In this document: positions 1 to 6,176 of the stretch, piece by piece
Numbering within the stretch: the stretch's first letter is position 1
Layout of the letters: every line of letters starts with the position of its first letter
Assembly (NCBI GenBank): GCA_021808185.1
Contig: JAKBCB010000066.1
Location: forward strand, 1-12,047
Length of the DNA stretch: 12,047 bases
Reading direction: 5' to 3'
From: Pseudomonadota bacterium
Lineage (GTDB): Bacteria > Pseudomonadota > Alphaproteobacteria > Acetobacterales > Acetobacteraceae
Notes under the pieces: model-generated
Seen by the model: the letters and a program-made list of their open reading frames with translations, nothing else
Database searches by the model: none
What the model was told of the DNA's origin: nothing
Position numbers and translations under genes: made by a program

Positions 1-47
1 ACGGCTACATCCACCGCCACGCCATCCGCCGGCATCGCTTCTGTCAT
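1..47 (-). CDS. N-terminus of a probable UbiH/COQ6-type FAD-dependent hydroxylase (partial)
   Basis: Reading leftward from an ATG at 47, the frame is open to the window edge and begins MTEAMPADGVAVDVAV. A polar start followed by a beta-strand-like VDVAV is what precedes the GxGxxG FAD-binding loop in UbiH/UbiF/VisC ubiquinone hydroxylases, but the loop itself lies outside the window. From general knowledge, alphaproteobacterial glnK-amtB loci often have such a hydroxylase gene next to them, and this supports the call. A purine-rich AGGATGG lies about 9 nt upstream of the ATG as a possible ribosome site. Only 15 codons are visible, so the identity is an inference. The alternative is any other Rossmann-type flavoprotein, or a chance frame. 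Confidence 0.45.
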   Translation of the reverse strand, partial: MTEAMPADGVAVDVA

Positions 48-72
48 GAGTCAGCCATCCTGCCTGTTTGGC

Positions 73-101
73 GCGCACACCGATTCGAAGCCGGTGTACG
101 C
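73..101. repeat. Inverted repeat, 10-bp arms, in the divergent ubiH-like/glnK intergenic region
   Basis: Left arm GCGCACACCG (73-82) and right arm CGGTGTACGC (92-101) are inverted copies with one mismatch, separated by 9 nt. The repeat lies about 26 nt upstream of the leftward start at 47 and roughly 115-125 nt upstream of the probable glnK transcription start. That is a suitable place for an activator acting on a sigma54 promoter or for an operator of the leftward gene. The half-sites resemble the CACC/GGTG core of NtrC sites, but the spacing (11 nt between CACC and GGTG, not 5) does not match the classical enhancer. Confidence 0.5.
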
Positions 102-173
102 TGAATTGTTATCTCGTGCCCGGAATTTGAGCAGTCTTCGTCCGATTCCCGGTCTGAACCGCACCGTCGGGCG

Positions 174-189
174 CGGCATGGTTCTTGAA
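174..189 (+). promoter_or_regulatory. Candidate sigma54 (-24/-12) promoter for glnK-amtB
   Basis: CGGCATGGTTCTTGAA resembles the sigma54 consensus TGGCAC-N5-TTGCA. The invariant GG is at 175-176, followed by exactly 10 nt and then GA where GC is expected, so the -12 C is replaced by A. Transcription would start near 199, leaving a leader of about 75 nt before glnK. NtrC/sigma54 control of glnK-amtB is common in proteobacteria, which makes the position meaningful. The imperfect -12 dinucleotide keeps confidence moderate. Confidence 0.45.
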
Positions 190-272
190 AGACGCTGCCA
201 CAGTGCGCCCGCGCTGGCCCTTCGGGGGGCGAGTGGGGCGCCACCCAGGCATCTAGGGAGCAGGGCTGCGAC

Positions 273-611
273 ATGAAGTTGATCATAGCCGTCATCAAGC
301 CCTTCAAGCTCGACGACGTGCGCGAGGCTCTCACGCCTTTGGGCGTGCAGGGTCTCACCGTCAGCGAGGTGAAGGGTTTCGGCCGTCAGAAGGGACAGAC
401 CGAAATCTACCGTGGGGCCGAGTACCACGTGAACTTCCTGCCCAAGGTGAAGATCGAGGTCGCGGTCCAGGCCGATCTCGCCGACCAGGTGGTGGAAGCA
501 ATCACGAAGGCGGCGCACACCGGCAAGATCGGCGACGGCAAGATCTTTGTCCTCGACATCGAGCGGGCCGTGCGCATCCGCACCGGCGAAACCGACGCGC
601 AGGCGCTCTGA
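273..611 (+). CDS. glnK: Nitrogen regulatory protein PII (GlnK type)
   Basis: This 112-residue protein has the exact standard length of PII and aligns end to end with the family. It has the N-terminal MKLIIAVIKPFKLDDV, the T-loop signature YRGAEY (46-51) with uridylylation-site Tyr51, and the C-terminal signature TGKIGDGKIFV (83-93) that contributes to ATP/2-oxoglutarate binding. PII is a cytosolic trimer that senses 2-oxoglutarate, ATP/ADP and, through uridylylation by GlnD, glutamine. AGGGAG (255-260) lies 12 nt before the ATG. amtB starts 28 nt downstream, the classic glnK-amtB operon in which GlnK blocks the ammonium channel when nitrogen is plentiful. A GlnB role cannot be excluded from sequence alone; the amtB linkage favours GlnK. 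A sigma54-like element lies upstream. Confidence 0.95.
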   Translation: MKLIIAVIKPFKLDDVREALTPLGVQGLTVSEVKGFGRQKGQTEIYRGAEYHVNFLPKVKIEVAVQADLADQVVEAITKAAHTGKIGDGKIFVLDIERAVRIRTGETDAQAL

Positions 612-639
612 GCCCAGGCACATAAGGGAATTTTCGCAG

Positions 640-2073
640 ATGAAGAAGCTGATTGACCGAGCGTCGCTCGCGTTGATTCCGGTGGTGCTCGTGCTCGCGG
701 GGGCGATGCCGGCCTTCGCCGACGACGCCGCCCCCGCCGCCGCCCCTGCCGCCGCCGCGGCGGCGGTGGCCGCCGCCGCGCCCGCGGCCAAGCTGGACAG
801 CGGCGACACCGCCTGGATGCTGACCAGCTCGGCGCTGGTGCTGATGATGACCATTCCGGGCCTTGCGCTGTTCTACGCCGGCATGGTGCGCAAGAAGAAC
901 GTGCTCGCGACCATCATGCAGTCCTTCGCCATCACCTGTCTGGTGACGGTGACGTGGATGGTGGCGGGCTACAGCCTCGCCTTCACCAACGGCAACCCCT
1001 ATATCGGCGATCTCTCGCGCTTCTTCCTCTCGGGCTTCGGGGCCAACTGGGACCAGCCGTTCAAGCTCGGCGCCGGCGTCGATACCGCGACGCAGACGAC
1101 GGTACCCGAGAGCGTCTTCATGATGTTCCAGATGACGTTCGCGATCATCACGCCGGCGCTGATCGCGGGTGCCTTCGCCGACCGCATGAAGTTCTCGGCC
1201 ATGTGCGTGTTCATGGTACTGTGGTCGCTGCTGGTCTATTCGCCGATCGCGCACTGGGTCTGGAGCGCCACGGGCTTTCTCGGCCAGGGCGTGTTCGGCC
1301 TGCCGGGGGCGGCCGACTTCGCGGGCGGCACTGTCGTGCATATCAACGCGGGTGTTGCCGGCCTGGTCGCCTGCCTCGTGCTGGGCAAGCGCGTTGGCTA
1401 CGGCACCGAGAACATGGCGCCGTTCAACGTGGCCTACGCGATCATCGGCGCCTCGCTGCTGTGGGTGGGCTGGTTCGGCTTCAACGCCGGCTCCGCCGTG
1501 GCCGCCAACGGCCGCGCCGGCATGGCGATGACGGTCACCCAGATCGCCACCGCCGCGGCGGCGCTCGCGTGGATGTTCGCCGAGTGGATCGCCAAGGGCA
1601 AGCCGAGCGCGCTCGGGGCTGCCTCCGGCGCCGTCGCCGGCCTGGTTGCGATCACCCCGGCCTCGGGCTTCGTGCTGCCCGGCCCGGCGCTGATCATCGG
1701 CATCGCCGCCGGTGTCATCTGCTTCTGGTCGGCCACCAGCCTCAAGCACGCGCTGGGCTACGACGACAGCCTGGATACCTTCGGCGTGCATGGCGTGGGC
1801 GGCATCGTCGGCGCGCTGCTGACCGGCGTGTTCGCCTTCCAGCCGTTCACCGGCACGCTCGACCCGAAGACCAACGAGTGGACCGGCGGCAATGTCGGCG
1901 GCCTGCCGCAGTTCGAGGCGCAGGTGGTCGCGGTGCTCGTCACCCTGATCTACAGCGGCGTGGTCAGCTTCATCCTGCTGAAGATCGTGGATGTGGTCAT
2001 CGGCCTGCGCGTCACTGCCGAGGAGGAGCGCGAGGGTCTGGACATCGTGCTGCACGGCGAGACGCTCGGCTGA
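640..2073 (+). CDS. amtB: Ammonium transporter, Amt/MEP/Rh family
   Basis: The ATG at 640 has AAGGGA (624-629) 10 nt upstream and yields 477 aa; frames extending upstream into glnK are rejected. Residues 1-27 form a Sec signal peptide ending AFA, as in E. coli AmtB, followed by an Ala/Pro-rich stretch (about 28-50). Eleven membrane segments follow. Family landmarks are FYAGMVRKKN (78-87), AFADRMKF (178-185), DFAGGTVVHI (226-235) with first pore His234, and DDSLDTFGVHGVGG (375-388) with second pore His384. The cytosolic tail RVTAEEEREGLDIVLHGE (457-474) is the conserved segment that contacts PII. The protein is a trimeric inner-membrane channel for ammonium, gated by GlnK from the preceding gene. 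It is co-transcribed with glnK and ended by the stem-loop at 2101-2126. Confidence 0.96.
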   Translation: MKKLIDRASLALIPVVLVLAGAMPAFADDAAPAAAPAAAAAAVAAAAPAAKLDSGDTAWMLTSSALVLMMTIPGLALFYAGMVRKKNVLATIMQSFAITCLVTVTWMVAGYSLAFTNGNPYIGDLSRFFLSGFGANWDQPFKLGAGVDTATQTTVPESVFMMFQMTFAIITPALIAGAFADRMKFSAMCVFMVLWSLLVYSPIAHWVWSATGFLGQGVFGLPGAADFAGGTVVHINAGVAGLVACLVLGKRVGYGTENMAPFNVAYAIIGASLLWVGWFGFNAGSAVAANGRAGMAMTVTQIATAAAALAWMFAEWIAKGKPSALGAASGAVAGLVAITPASGFVLPGPALIIGIAAGVICFWSATSLKHALGYDDSLDTFGVHGVGGIVGALLTGVFAFQPFTGTLDPKTNEWTGGNVGGLPQFEAQVVAVLVTLIYSGVVSFILLKIVDVVIGLRVTAEEEREGLDIVLHGETLG

Positions 2074-2100
2074 CGCCAGCCGCCGGGTTTGTACGGACCG

Positions 2101-2126
2101 AGGGGCGCCCCGCGAGGGGCGCCCCT
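2101..2126 (+). terminator. Strong stem-loop downstream of amtB
   Basis: AGGGGCGCCCC (2101-2111) and GGGGCGCCCCT (2116-2126) pair perfectly over 11 bp around the 4-nt loop GCGA. The stem is almost pure G-C. It is followed by TCGCGTGTCG and only a diffuse pyrimidine stretch (CCTTCTTTC, 2141-2149), so it lacks a proper U-tract. Placed 27 nt after the amtB stop and before a candidate ftsK promoter, it most likely ends or stabilises the glnK-amtB transcript. Confidence 0.65.
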
Positions 2127-2166
2127 TCGCGTGTCGCCGCCCTTCTTTCGTCAGAGGGTTCTCCGG

Positions 2167-2172
2167 TATAGT
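2167..2172 (+). promoter_or_regulatory. Candidate -10 box for ftsK
   Basis: TATAGT (2167-2172) matches the -10 consensus at five of six positions and stands out in the very GC-rich region between the amtB stem-loop and ftsK. The -35 region (TTCTTT around 2143-2148) is a poor match. A start near 2179 would give a leader of about 38 nt. The location supports ftsK having its own promoter rather than being read from amtB. Confidence 0.35.
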
Positions 2173-2216
2173 TCAGCCAGGGTCCGAAATCCGGGCCAAG
2201 ACCGGAGTCGCCGTTC

Positions 2217-4628
2217 ATGGCTGTTGCCGTCCAGGGCCGCCGTATGGCCTCACCCGCCTTGCGCACGCTGCTGGCGCGCCGGCTTGCCGAACTGGGTGGG
2301 CTGCTGCTCGCGCTGCTCGCACTGGCGCTGCTGGTCGCACTCGGTTCCTACGATGCGGCCGACCCGTCGCTGAACACGGCCACGGCGCGCGCGGCGAGCA
2401 ATCTGGCCGGGCCGCCCGGGGCGGCGGCGGCGGACCTGCTGCTGCAAGGCTTCGGGCTTGCCGGCGCGCTGCCCGGCGTTGCCATGCTGGCCTGGGCGTG
2501 GCGCATTTTCTCGCATCGCGGGCTGTATATTTTCCCGCTGCGGCTGGCCTGCCTGCTCGCGGCGCTGCCGGTGCTGGGCGCGGTGCTGTCGCCTATTCCG
2601 GGGATGCACGGCGAATTGATCGCCTGGCCGGCCGGCAGCGGCCTCGGCGGCGCCGTCGGCCGGCTGGTGGCGGAGAGCGCGCTGGCGGCCGGGCAGGAGA
2701 TGCTGGGCCCGCTCGGTCCGCCGCTGGTGCTCGCCCTCGGCGCCGCGCTGGCGGTGGCGCTGGTGGTGCTGGCGCTCGGGCTGAGCCGCAGCGAATGGCG
2801 CGCGGCCGGTATCGCGGCGCGGCAGGCGGCGACCCAGAGCCGCGACGCGGTGGGGGTGGCCGGCCGCTTTTCCGCGCGCCTCGGCCGCTTCGGGGTGGCG
2901 GTGCTGGACCGGCTGAACGGCACCCGCGCGCCGGAACCGCCGCCCAATATCGTGGCACCGGGCAGCCCCGCCCGCCGGCCCGAACCGCGCATCACCGTGC
3001 CGCAGGCGGTGGCAGCCCCGGCCGCATCCGCCCGGCAGGTGGCGAAAGTCACCACGCCCGCGCCGGCCAAAGCCGCCGCCCCGCGCCAGCCGACCCTCGC
3101 CTTCGAGGGCCCGTGGCGGTTTCCGCCGCTGTCGCTGCTCACGCCCGCGCCGCCGCGCGCGGCCGCCGGCACGCCGGACGCGGATGCGTTGCAGGCCAAT
3201 GCGCGGCTGCTCGAAGCGGTGCTGTCCGACTACGGCGTGCAGGGCCGCATCGTCGAAATCCGCCCCGGCCCGGTGGTGACGCTGTATGAACTCGAACCCG
3301 CCCCCGGCATCCGCAGCGCGCGCGTGATCGGGCTGGCCGACGACGTGGCGCGCAGCCTGTCCGTGACCGCCGTGCGCATCGCCACCGTCTCGGGCCGCAA
3401 CGTCATCGGCATCGAGGTGCCGAACGCCAAGCGCGAGACCGTCTATCTGAGCGAGCTGCTCGACACCGACGACTGGTCGAAGCAGCAAAGCCGGCTGGCC
3501 ATCGCGCTGGGCAAGGACATCGGCGGCGCGCCGGTGATCGCCGATCTCGCGCGCATGCCACATCTGCTGGTTGCCGGCACCACCGGCTCGGGCAAGTCGG
3601 TCGGCATCAACGCGATGATTCTGTCGCTGCTCTACCGGCTGTCGCCCGACCAGTGCCGGCTGATCCTGATCGATCCGAAGATGCTGGAACTCTCGGTATA
3701 CGAGGGCATTCCGCACCTGATGGCCCCGGTCGTCACCGAACCGGCCAAGGCCGTCACCGCGCTGAAATGGACGGTGCGGGAAATGGAGCGCCGCTACCGC
3801 GCCATGAGCCAGCTCGGCGTGCGCAATATCGGCGGCTACAACGACCGGGTGAACGAGGCGCGCGGCAAGGGCGAGGTCGTCACCCGCCGCGTGCAGACCG
3901 GCTTCGACCCGGAGACCAACAAGCCGATCCACGAGGAACAGCCCTTAGCACTCGAACCGCTGCCGTTCATCGTCGTCATCATCGACGAGATGGCCGACCT
4001 GATGATGGTCGCCGGCAAGGAGATCGAGGCGGCGGTGCAGCGCCTGGCGCAGATGGCGCGCGCCGCCGGCATCCATGTGGTGATGGCGACGCAGCGCCCG
4101 TCGGTGGATGTCATCACCGGCACCATCAAGGCCAATTTCCCGACCCGCATCAGCTTCCAGGTGATCTCCAAGTTCGACAGCCGCACCATCCTCGGCGAGC
4201 AGGGGTCCGAGCAGCTGCTCGGCCAGGGCGACATGCTGTACATGCAGGGCGGCGGGCGCATCACCCGCGTGCATGGCCCGTTCGTCAGCGACAAGGAAGT
4301 CGAGGACATCGTCGAATTCCTGCGCGAACAGGGCGAGCCCGCCTATGTCGAGGAAGTCACCGAAGCGCCCGAGGAGCCGGAGGGAGGCTCCGCCCTGTCC
4401 GGCATCGCGGGGGCCAGCGACGGCGAGAAGGGGCTGTTCGATCAGGCGGTCGATCTCGTCTCACGCGAGGGCAAGGCGAGCACCAGCTTCATCCAGCGGC
4501 ATTTGCAGATCGGCTACAACCGTGCCGCTCGGCTCGTCGAGCAGATGGAAAAGGAGGGCATCGTCGGGGCCGCCAACCATGTCGGCAAGCGCGAAGTGCT
4601 GGTAAGACGAATAGAACGCGAGGAATGA
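2217..4628 (+). CDS. ftsK: DNA translocase FtsK
   Basis: This 803-aa protein is the usual size for alphaproteobacterial FtsK/SpoIIIE. The hydrophobic N-terminal part (about 24-190) carries the four membrane segments that anchor it at the division septum. A short Ala/Pro-rich linker (about 235-320) leads to the motor: the alpha domain (about 325-435), then the RecA-like beta domain with Walker A GTTGSGKS (454-461), Walker B VVIIDEMADL (586-595, Asp590/Glu591) and the conserved MATQRPSVDVITG (623-635). The C-terminal winged-helix gamma domain (about 737-800, LFDQAVDLV to EGIVG) reads KOPS sequences and activates XerCD at dif. GGAG (2204-2207) is 9 nt before the chosen ATG; the ATG at 2244 is an alternative start. 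A NIPSNAP gene follows 27 nt downstream. Confidence 0.96.
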   Translation: MAVAVQGRRMASPALRTLLARRLAELGGLLLALLALALLVALGSYDAADPSLNTATARAASNLAGPPGAAAADLLLQGFGLAGALPGVAMLAWAWRIFSHRGLYIFPLRLACLLAALPVLGAVLSPIPGMHGELIAWPAGSGLGGAVGRLVAESALAAGQEMLGPLGPPLVLALGAALAVALVVLALGLSRSEWRAAGIAARQAATQSRDAVGVAGRFSARLGRFGVAVLDRLNGTRAPEPPPNIVAPGSPARRPEPRITVPQAVAAPAASARQVAKVTTPAPAKAAAPRQPTLAFEGPWRFPPLSLLTPAPPRAAAGTPDADALQANARLLEAVLSDYGVQGRIVEIRPGPVVTLYELEPAPGIRSARVIGLADDVARSLSVTAVRIATVSGRNVIGIEVPNAKRETVYLSELLDTDDWSKQQSRLAIALGKDIGGAPVIADLARMPHLLVAGTTGSGKSVGINAMILSLLYRLSPDQCRLILIDPKMLELSVYEGIPHLMAPVVTEPAKAVTALKWTVREMERRYRAMSQLGVRNIGGYNDRVNEARGKGEVVTRRVQTGFDPETNKPIHEEQPLALEPLPFIVVIIDEMADLMMVAGKEIEAAVQRLAQMARAAGIHVVMATQRPSVDVITGTIKANFPTRISFQVISKFDSRTILGEQGSEQLLGQGDMLYMQGGGRITRVHGPFVSDKEVEDIVEFLREQGEPAYVEEVTEAPEEPEGGSALSGIAGASDGEKGLFDQAVDLVSREGKASTSFIQRHLQIGYNRAARLVEQMEKEGIVGAANHVGKREVLVRRIEREE

Positions 4629-4655
4629 TACGCCATCGCGAGGGGAAACGACCGC

Positions 4656-5213
4656 ATGCGCTACGATCTGGTGACCACCACCTATCTGCCGGGGCAGGCC
4701 AACGCCGCCGCCCAGGAAGCCGCCGCGAACCCGGCGCCGGGCCTCGCCGGCTACTGGCTGACGGAGATCGGCACGCTGAACCAGACGGTGGAACTCTGGT
4801 CGCAGCCGCGCCCGGCGGGCGAGGGCGCGGGACAGGTGGCACAGACCTCCTGGCCGCTCACGGCGGTCGTGGGGCCGACGCCGCCGCTGGTCACGGGCGG
4901 GGTGTACGAGCTGCGTCATTACCGGATGCGGCGGGGCATGACGCAGGCATGGGTGGGGATCTTCACCGCCGCCCTGCCGGCGCGCCAGCAATATTCCCGC
5001 ATCGTCGGTCTGTTCGCCAGCGACGAGGGCGAGGAGGACCGGGTGGTGCATATCTGGTGCTACGCCGACCTGAACACCCGCGCCGCCGCGCGCGCCAATG
5101 CGCTGAAAGACCCGATCTGGAAGGATTTCCTGGCCACGACCCGCGCACAGAGCATGGTGGTGCGGCAGGAGGTCTCCATCCTGCTGCCGGCGGGCCATTC
5201 GCCGTTGGCGTGA
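4656..5213 (+). CDS. NIPSNAP family protein
   Basis: This is a soluble protein of 185 aa with no signal peptide. AGGGGA (4641-4646) lies 9 nt before the ATG. The second half reads VYELRHYRMRRGMTQAW, then GLFASDEGE and VVHIWCYADLNTRAAARA, the typical pattern of a NIPSNAP/dimeric alpha-beta-barrel domain. The N-terminal part (YDLVTTTYLPG, then GYWLTEIGTLNQTVELWS) looks like a second, diverged copy, so the protein is probably a tandem ferredoxin-like fold. The biochemical role of bacterial NIPSNAP proteins is not settled, and no catalytic residue can be named. It sits 27 nt after ftsK and is likely co-transcribed, but a functional link to chromosome segregation is not implied. Confidence 0.85.
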   Translation: MRYDLVTTTYLPGQANAAAQEAAANPAPGLAGYWLTEIGTLNQTVELWSQPRPAGEGAGQVAQTSWPLTAVVGPTPPLVTGGVYELRHYRMRRGMTQAWVGIFTAALPARQQYSRIVGLFASDEGEEDRVVHIWCYADLNTRAAARANALKDPIWKDFLATTRAQSMVVRQEVSILLPAGHSPLA

Positions 5214-5273
5214 CTCGCACGGCCAGAGGTCGAGGCTCGGCCCAGTAGCGGGACGGCGTAGCGTGCGCAGGCC

Positions 5274-5285
5274 CGGCGTACGCCG
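5274..5285. repeat. Perfect 12-bp palindrome upstream of the copper cluster
   Basis: CGGCGTACGCCG is a perfect palindrome in the 132-bp gap between the NIPSNAP gene and the DUF2946 gene, about 25 nt upstream of the candidate -35 element. It could be an operator for a copper- or metal-responsive regulator. Short GC palindromes also arise by chance in such DNA, and it matches no copper box I recognise. Confidence 0.3.
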
Positions 5286-5309
5286 ACCAGCGTCAGGCTT
5301 CCCGCGGCA

Positions 5310-5337
5310 TTGCCCGCCGGCGCCGGCGTGCTACACA
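5310..5337 (+). promoter_or_regulatory. Candidate promoter of the DUF2946-copper cluster, possibly leaderless
   Basis: TTGCCC (5310-5315) and TACACA (5332-5337, preceded by TG at 5329-5330 as in an extended -10) are separated by 16 nt. Transcription from this element would begin at about 5344-5346, on top of the ATG at 5346. That would explain why no Shine-Dalgarno precedes this ATG. The -10 match is only partial. Confidence 0.35.
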
Positions 5338-5345
5338 TCGCGCCC

Positions 5346-5744
5346 ATGAATGCCGCGTTGCCTCGGTCGATGCGCGTGTCGCTGGGCCTTCCGGGCCTCG
5401 TGCTGGCTGTCGTGGCGCTGGCGATCCAGCTTGCCGCCGCGAGCGTGATGCCGTTCGCGCCGCTGGCCGCGTCCGGGGTGGACCGGCTGGTGGCCGCCTC
5501 GATCTGCCACGCCGCGAACCCCGACGACGGTGGCGCGCCGGCGCCGCGTCACGCGCCGGACTGCGCGGTCTGCCCGCTCTGTCACGCCATCGCCCATGCC
5601 GGGGCGCTGCTCGCGGCACCTGCCGTGGTGGTGGCGGCGCCGCTCCTGCTCGTGGCCCGCGCCTTCGCGCTGCCGACGTCGCGCGCCCCACCCCCCGCGA
5701 CGCTGTCCGCGCCTTCGGCCCGAGGTCCGCCGCTTCCGCTCTGA
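5346..5744 (+). CDS. DUF2946-family Cys/His-rich membrane-associated protein
   Basis: The product is 132 aa from the ATG at 5346. A longer TTG-initiated form from 5310 and a shorter one from the ATG at 5370 are possible; none has a clear ribosome site. A hydrophobic segment (about 12-33) acts as signal anchor or signal peptide, and a second hydrophobic run lies at 86-108. Between them sit probable metal ligands: Cys54-His55, His69 and Cys73-x2-Cys76-x2-Cys79-His80, then His84. This CH...CxxCxxCH layout is typical of DUF2946 proteins, which recur beside copper genes and TonB receptors. It heads the copC-copD-PCu(A)C cluster, so a role in periplasmic copper binding or sensing is a reasonable inference. 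Function is unproven for the family. Confidence 0.75.
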   Translation: MNAALPRSMRVSLGLPGLVLAVVALAIQLAAASVMPFAPLAASGVDRLVAASICHAANPDDGGAPAPRHAPDCAVCPLCHAIAHAGALLAAPAVVVAAPLLLVARAFALPTSRAPPPATLSAPSARGPPLPL

Positions 5745-5757
5745 ACCGAATGCCGCC

Positions 5758-5778
5758 GCCGCCGGCCTGGCCGGCGGC
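5758..5778 (+). terminator. Perfect GC hairpin between the DUF2946 gene and copC
   Basis: GCCGCCGGCC (5758-5767) and GGCCGGCGGC (5769-5778) are exact inverted copies around a single T, so the real hairpin has about 8-9 bp with a small loop. It is followed by CTTTGCCGTTTC, a weak T-tract. It lies 13 nt after the DUF2946 stop and 30 nt before copC. It may terminate or attenuate transcription so that copC and copD are made at a different level from the first gene. Confidence 0.5.
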
Positions 5779-5808
5779 CTTTGCCGTTTCAGGGTCGTGG
5801 ATACTCCC

Positions 5809-6174
5809 ATGTCGAATGTCCGTCGTCTTGTCGCCGCCGCGCTGCTGCTCGGCGCGCTGTCCTCCCCCGCTTGCGCGCACGCGCTGCTGCGCAAGGCCAT
5901 TCCCGCGTCCGGGGCCACCCTGCAGGCCGCGCCGCGCGTCGTCAGGCTGAGCTTCTCCGAGGGCGTTGAAGCCGCGTTCAGTACCATCCTCGTGCGCGAT
6001 GCGGCCGGCGTTCGCGTCGATCTGGGCGCGATCACGGCGGCCTCGGACGACGCGAAAACCATCAGCGTGCCGCTCAAGCCGCTCGCCCCCGGCGTGTACA
6101 CGGTGGAGTGGCATGCGACCTCGGTGGATGCGCACAAGACCGAGGGGCATTTCAGCTTCACCGTGGCGCCATAG
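5809..6174 (+). CDS. copC: Periplasmic copper-binding protein CopC
   Basis: This is a 121-aa exported protein. The signal peptide (1-23, ending ACA) is cut just before His24, so His becomes the first residue of the mature protein, as required in CopC. Near the C-terminus D107-A-H109, in SVDAHKTEGHFSFTV, supplies the other ligands. Counted from the mature end, these are positions 84 and 86, in line with the His1/Asp/His Cu(II) site of the family. The Met-rich Cu(I) site of Pseudomonas-type CopC is absent. The core LSFSEGVE and LAPGVYTVEWHA segments are typical of this cupredoxin-like fold. The ribosome site is weak (GTGGA, 5797-5801). copD begins 2 nt after the stop, so translation is probably coupled. 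It should hand copper to CopD or buffer it in the periplasm. Confidence 0.93.
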   Translation: MSNVRRLVAAALLLGALSSPACAHALLRKAIPASGATLQAAPRVVRLSFSEGVEAAFSTILVRDAAGVRVDLGAITAASDDAKTISVPLKPLAPGVYTVEWHATSVDAHKTEGHFSFTVAP

Positions 6175-6176
6175 CG

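Noticed and set aside
73..101. Classical NtrC enhancer site
   Set aside because: The CACC/GGTG half-sites are 11 nt apart rather than about 5, so it is reported only as an inverted repeat.
46..276. Open frame of 76 codons on the plus strand upstream of and overlapping glnK
   Set aside because: No ribosome site, no recognisable family features, and it covers the divergent regulatory region. GC-rich DNA keeps frames open by chance.
502..2055. Long open frame (517 codons) antisense to amtB
   Set aside because: Translation is rich in Arg, His, Asp and Gly in repetitive order with no fold features, the usual mirror of a high-GC coding gene. The sense strand encodes a clear AmtB.
2250..3932. Long open frame (560 codons) antisense to ftsK
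   Set aside because: Arg/Gln/His-rich composition without motifs; the sense frame has intact Walker motifs.
3653..5248. Plus-strand open frame spanning the end of ftsK and the NIPSNAP gene in another frame
   Set aside because: Arg/Gly-rich shadow that crosses two well-supported genes with good ribosome sites.
5214..5345. CueR- or CsoR-type copper box
   Set aside because: No recognisable dyad of these regulators was found; only the 12-bp palindrome at 5274-5285 stands out.
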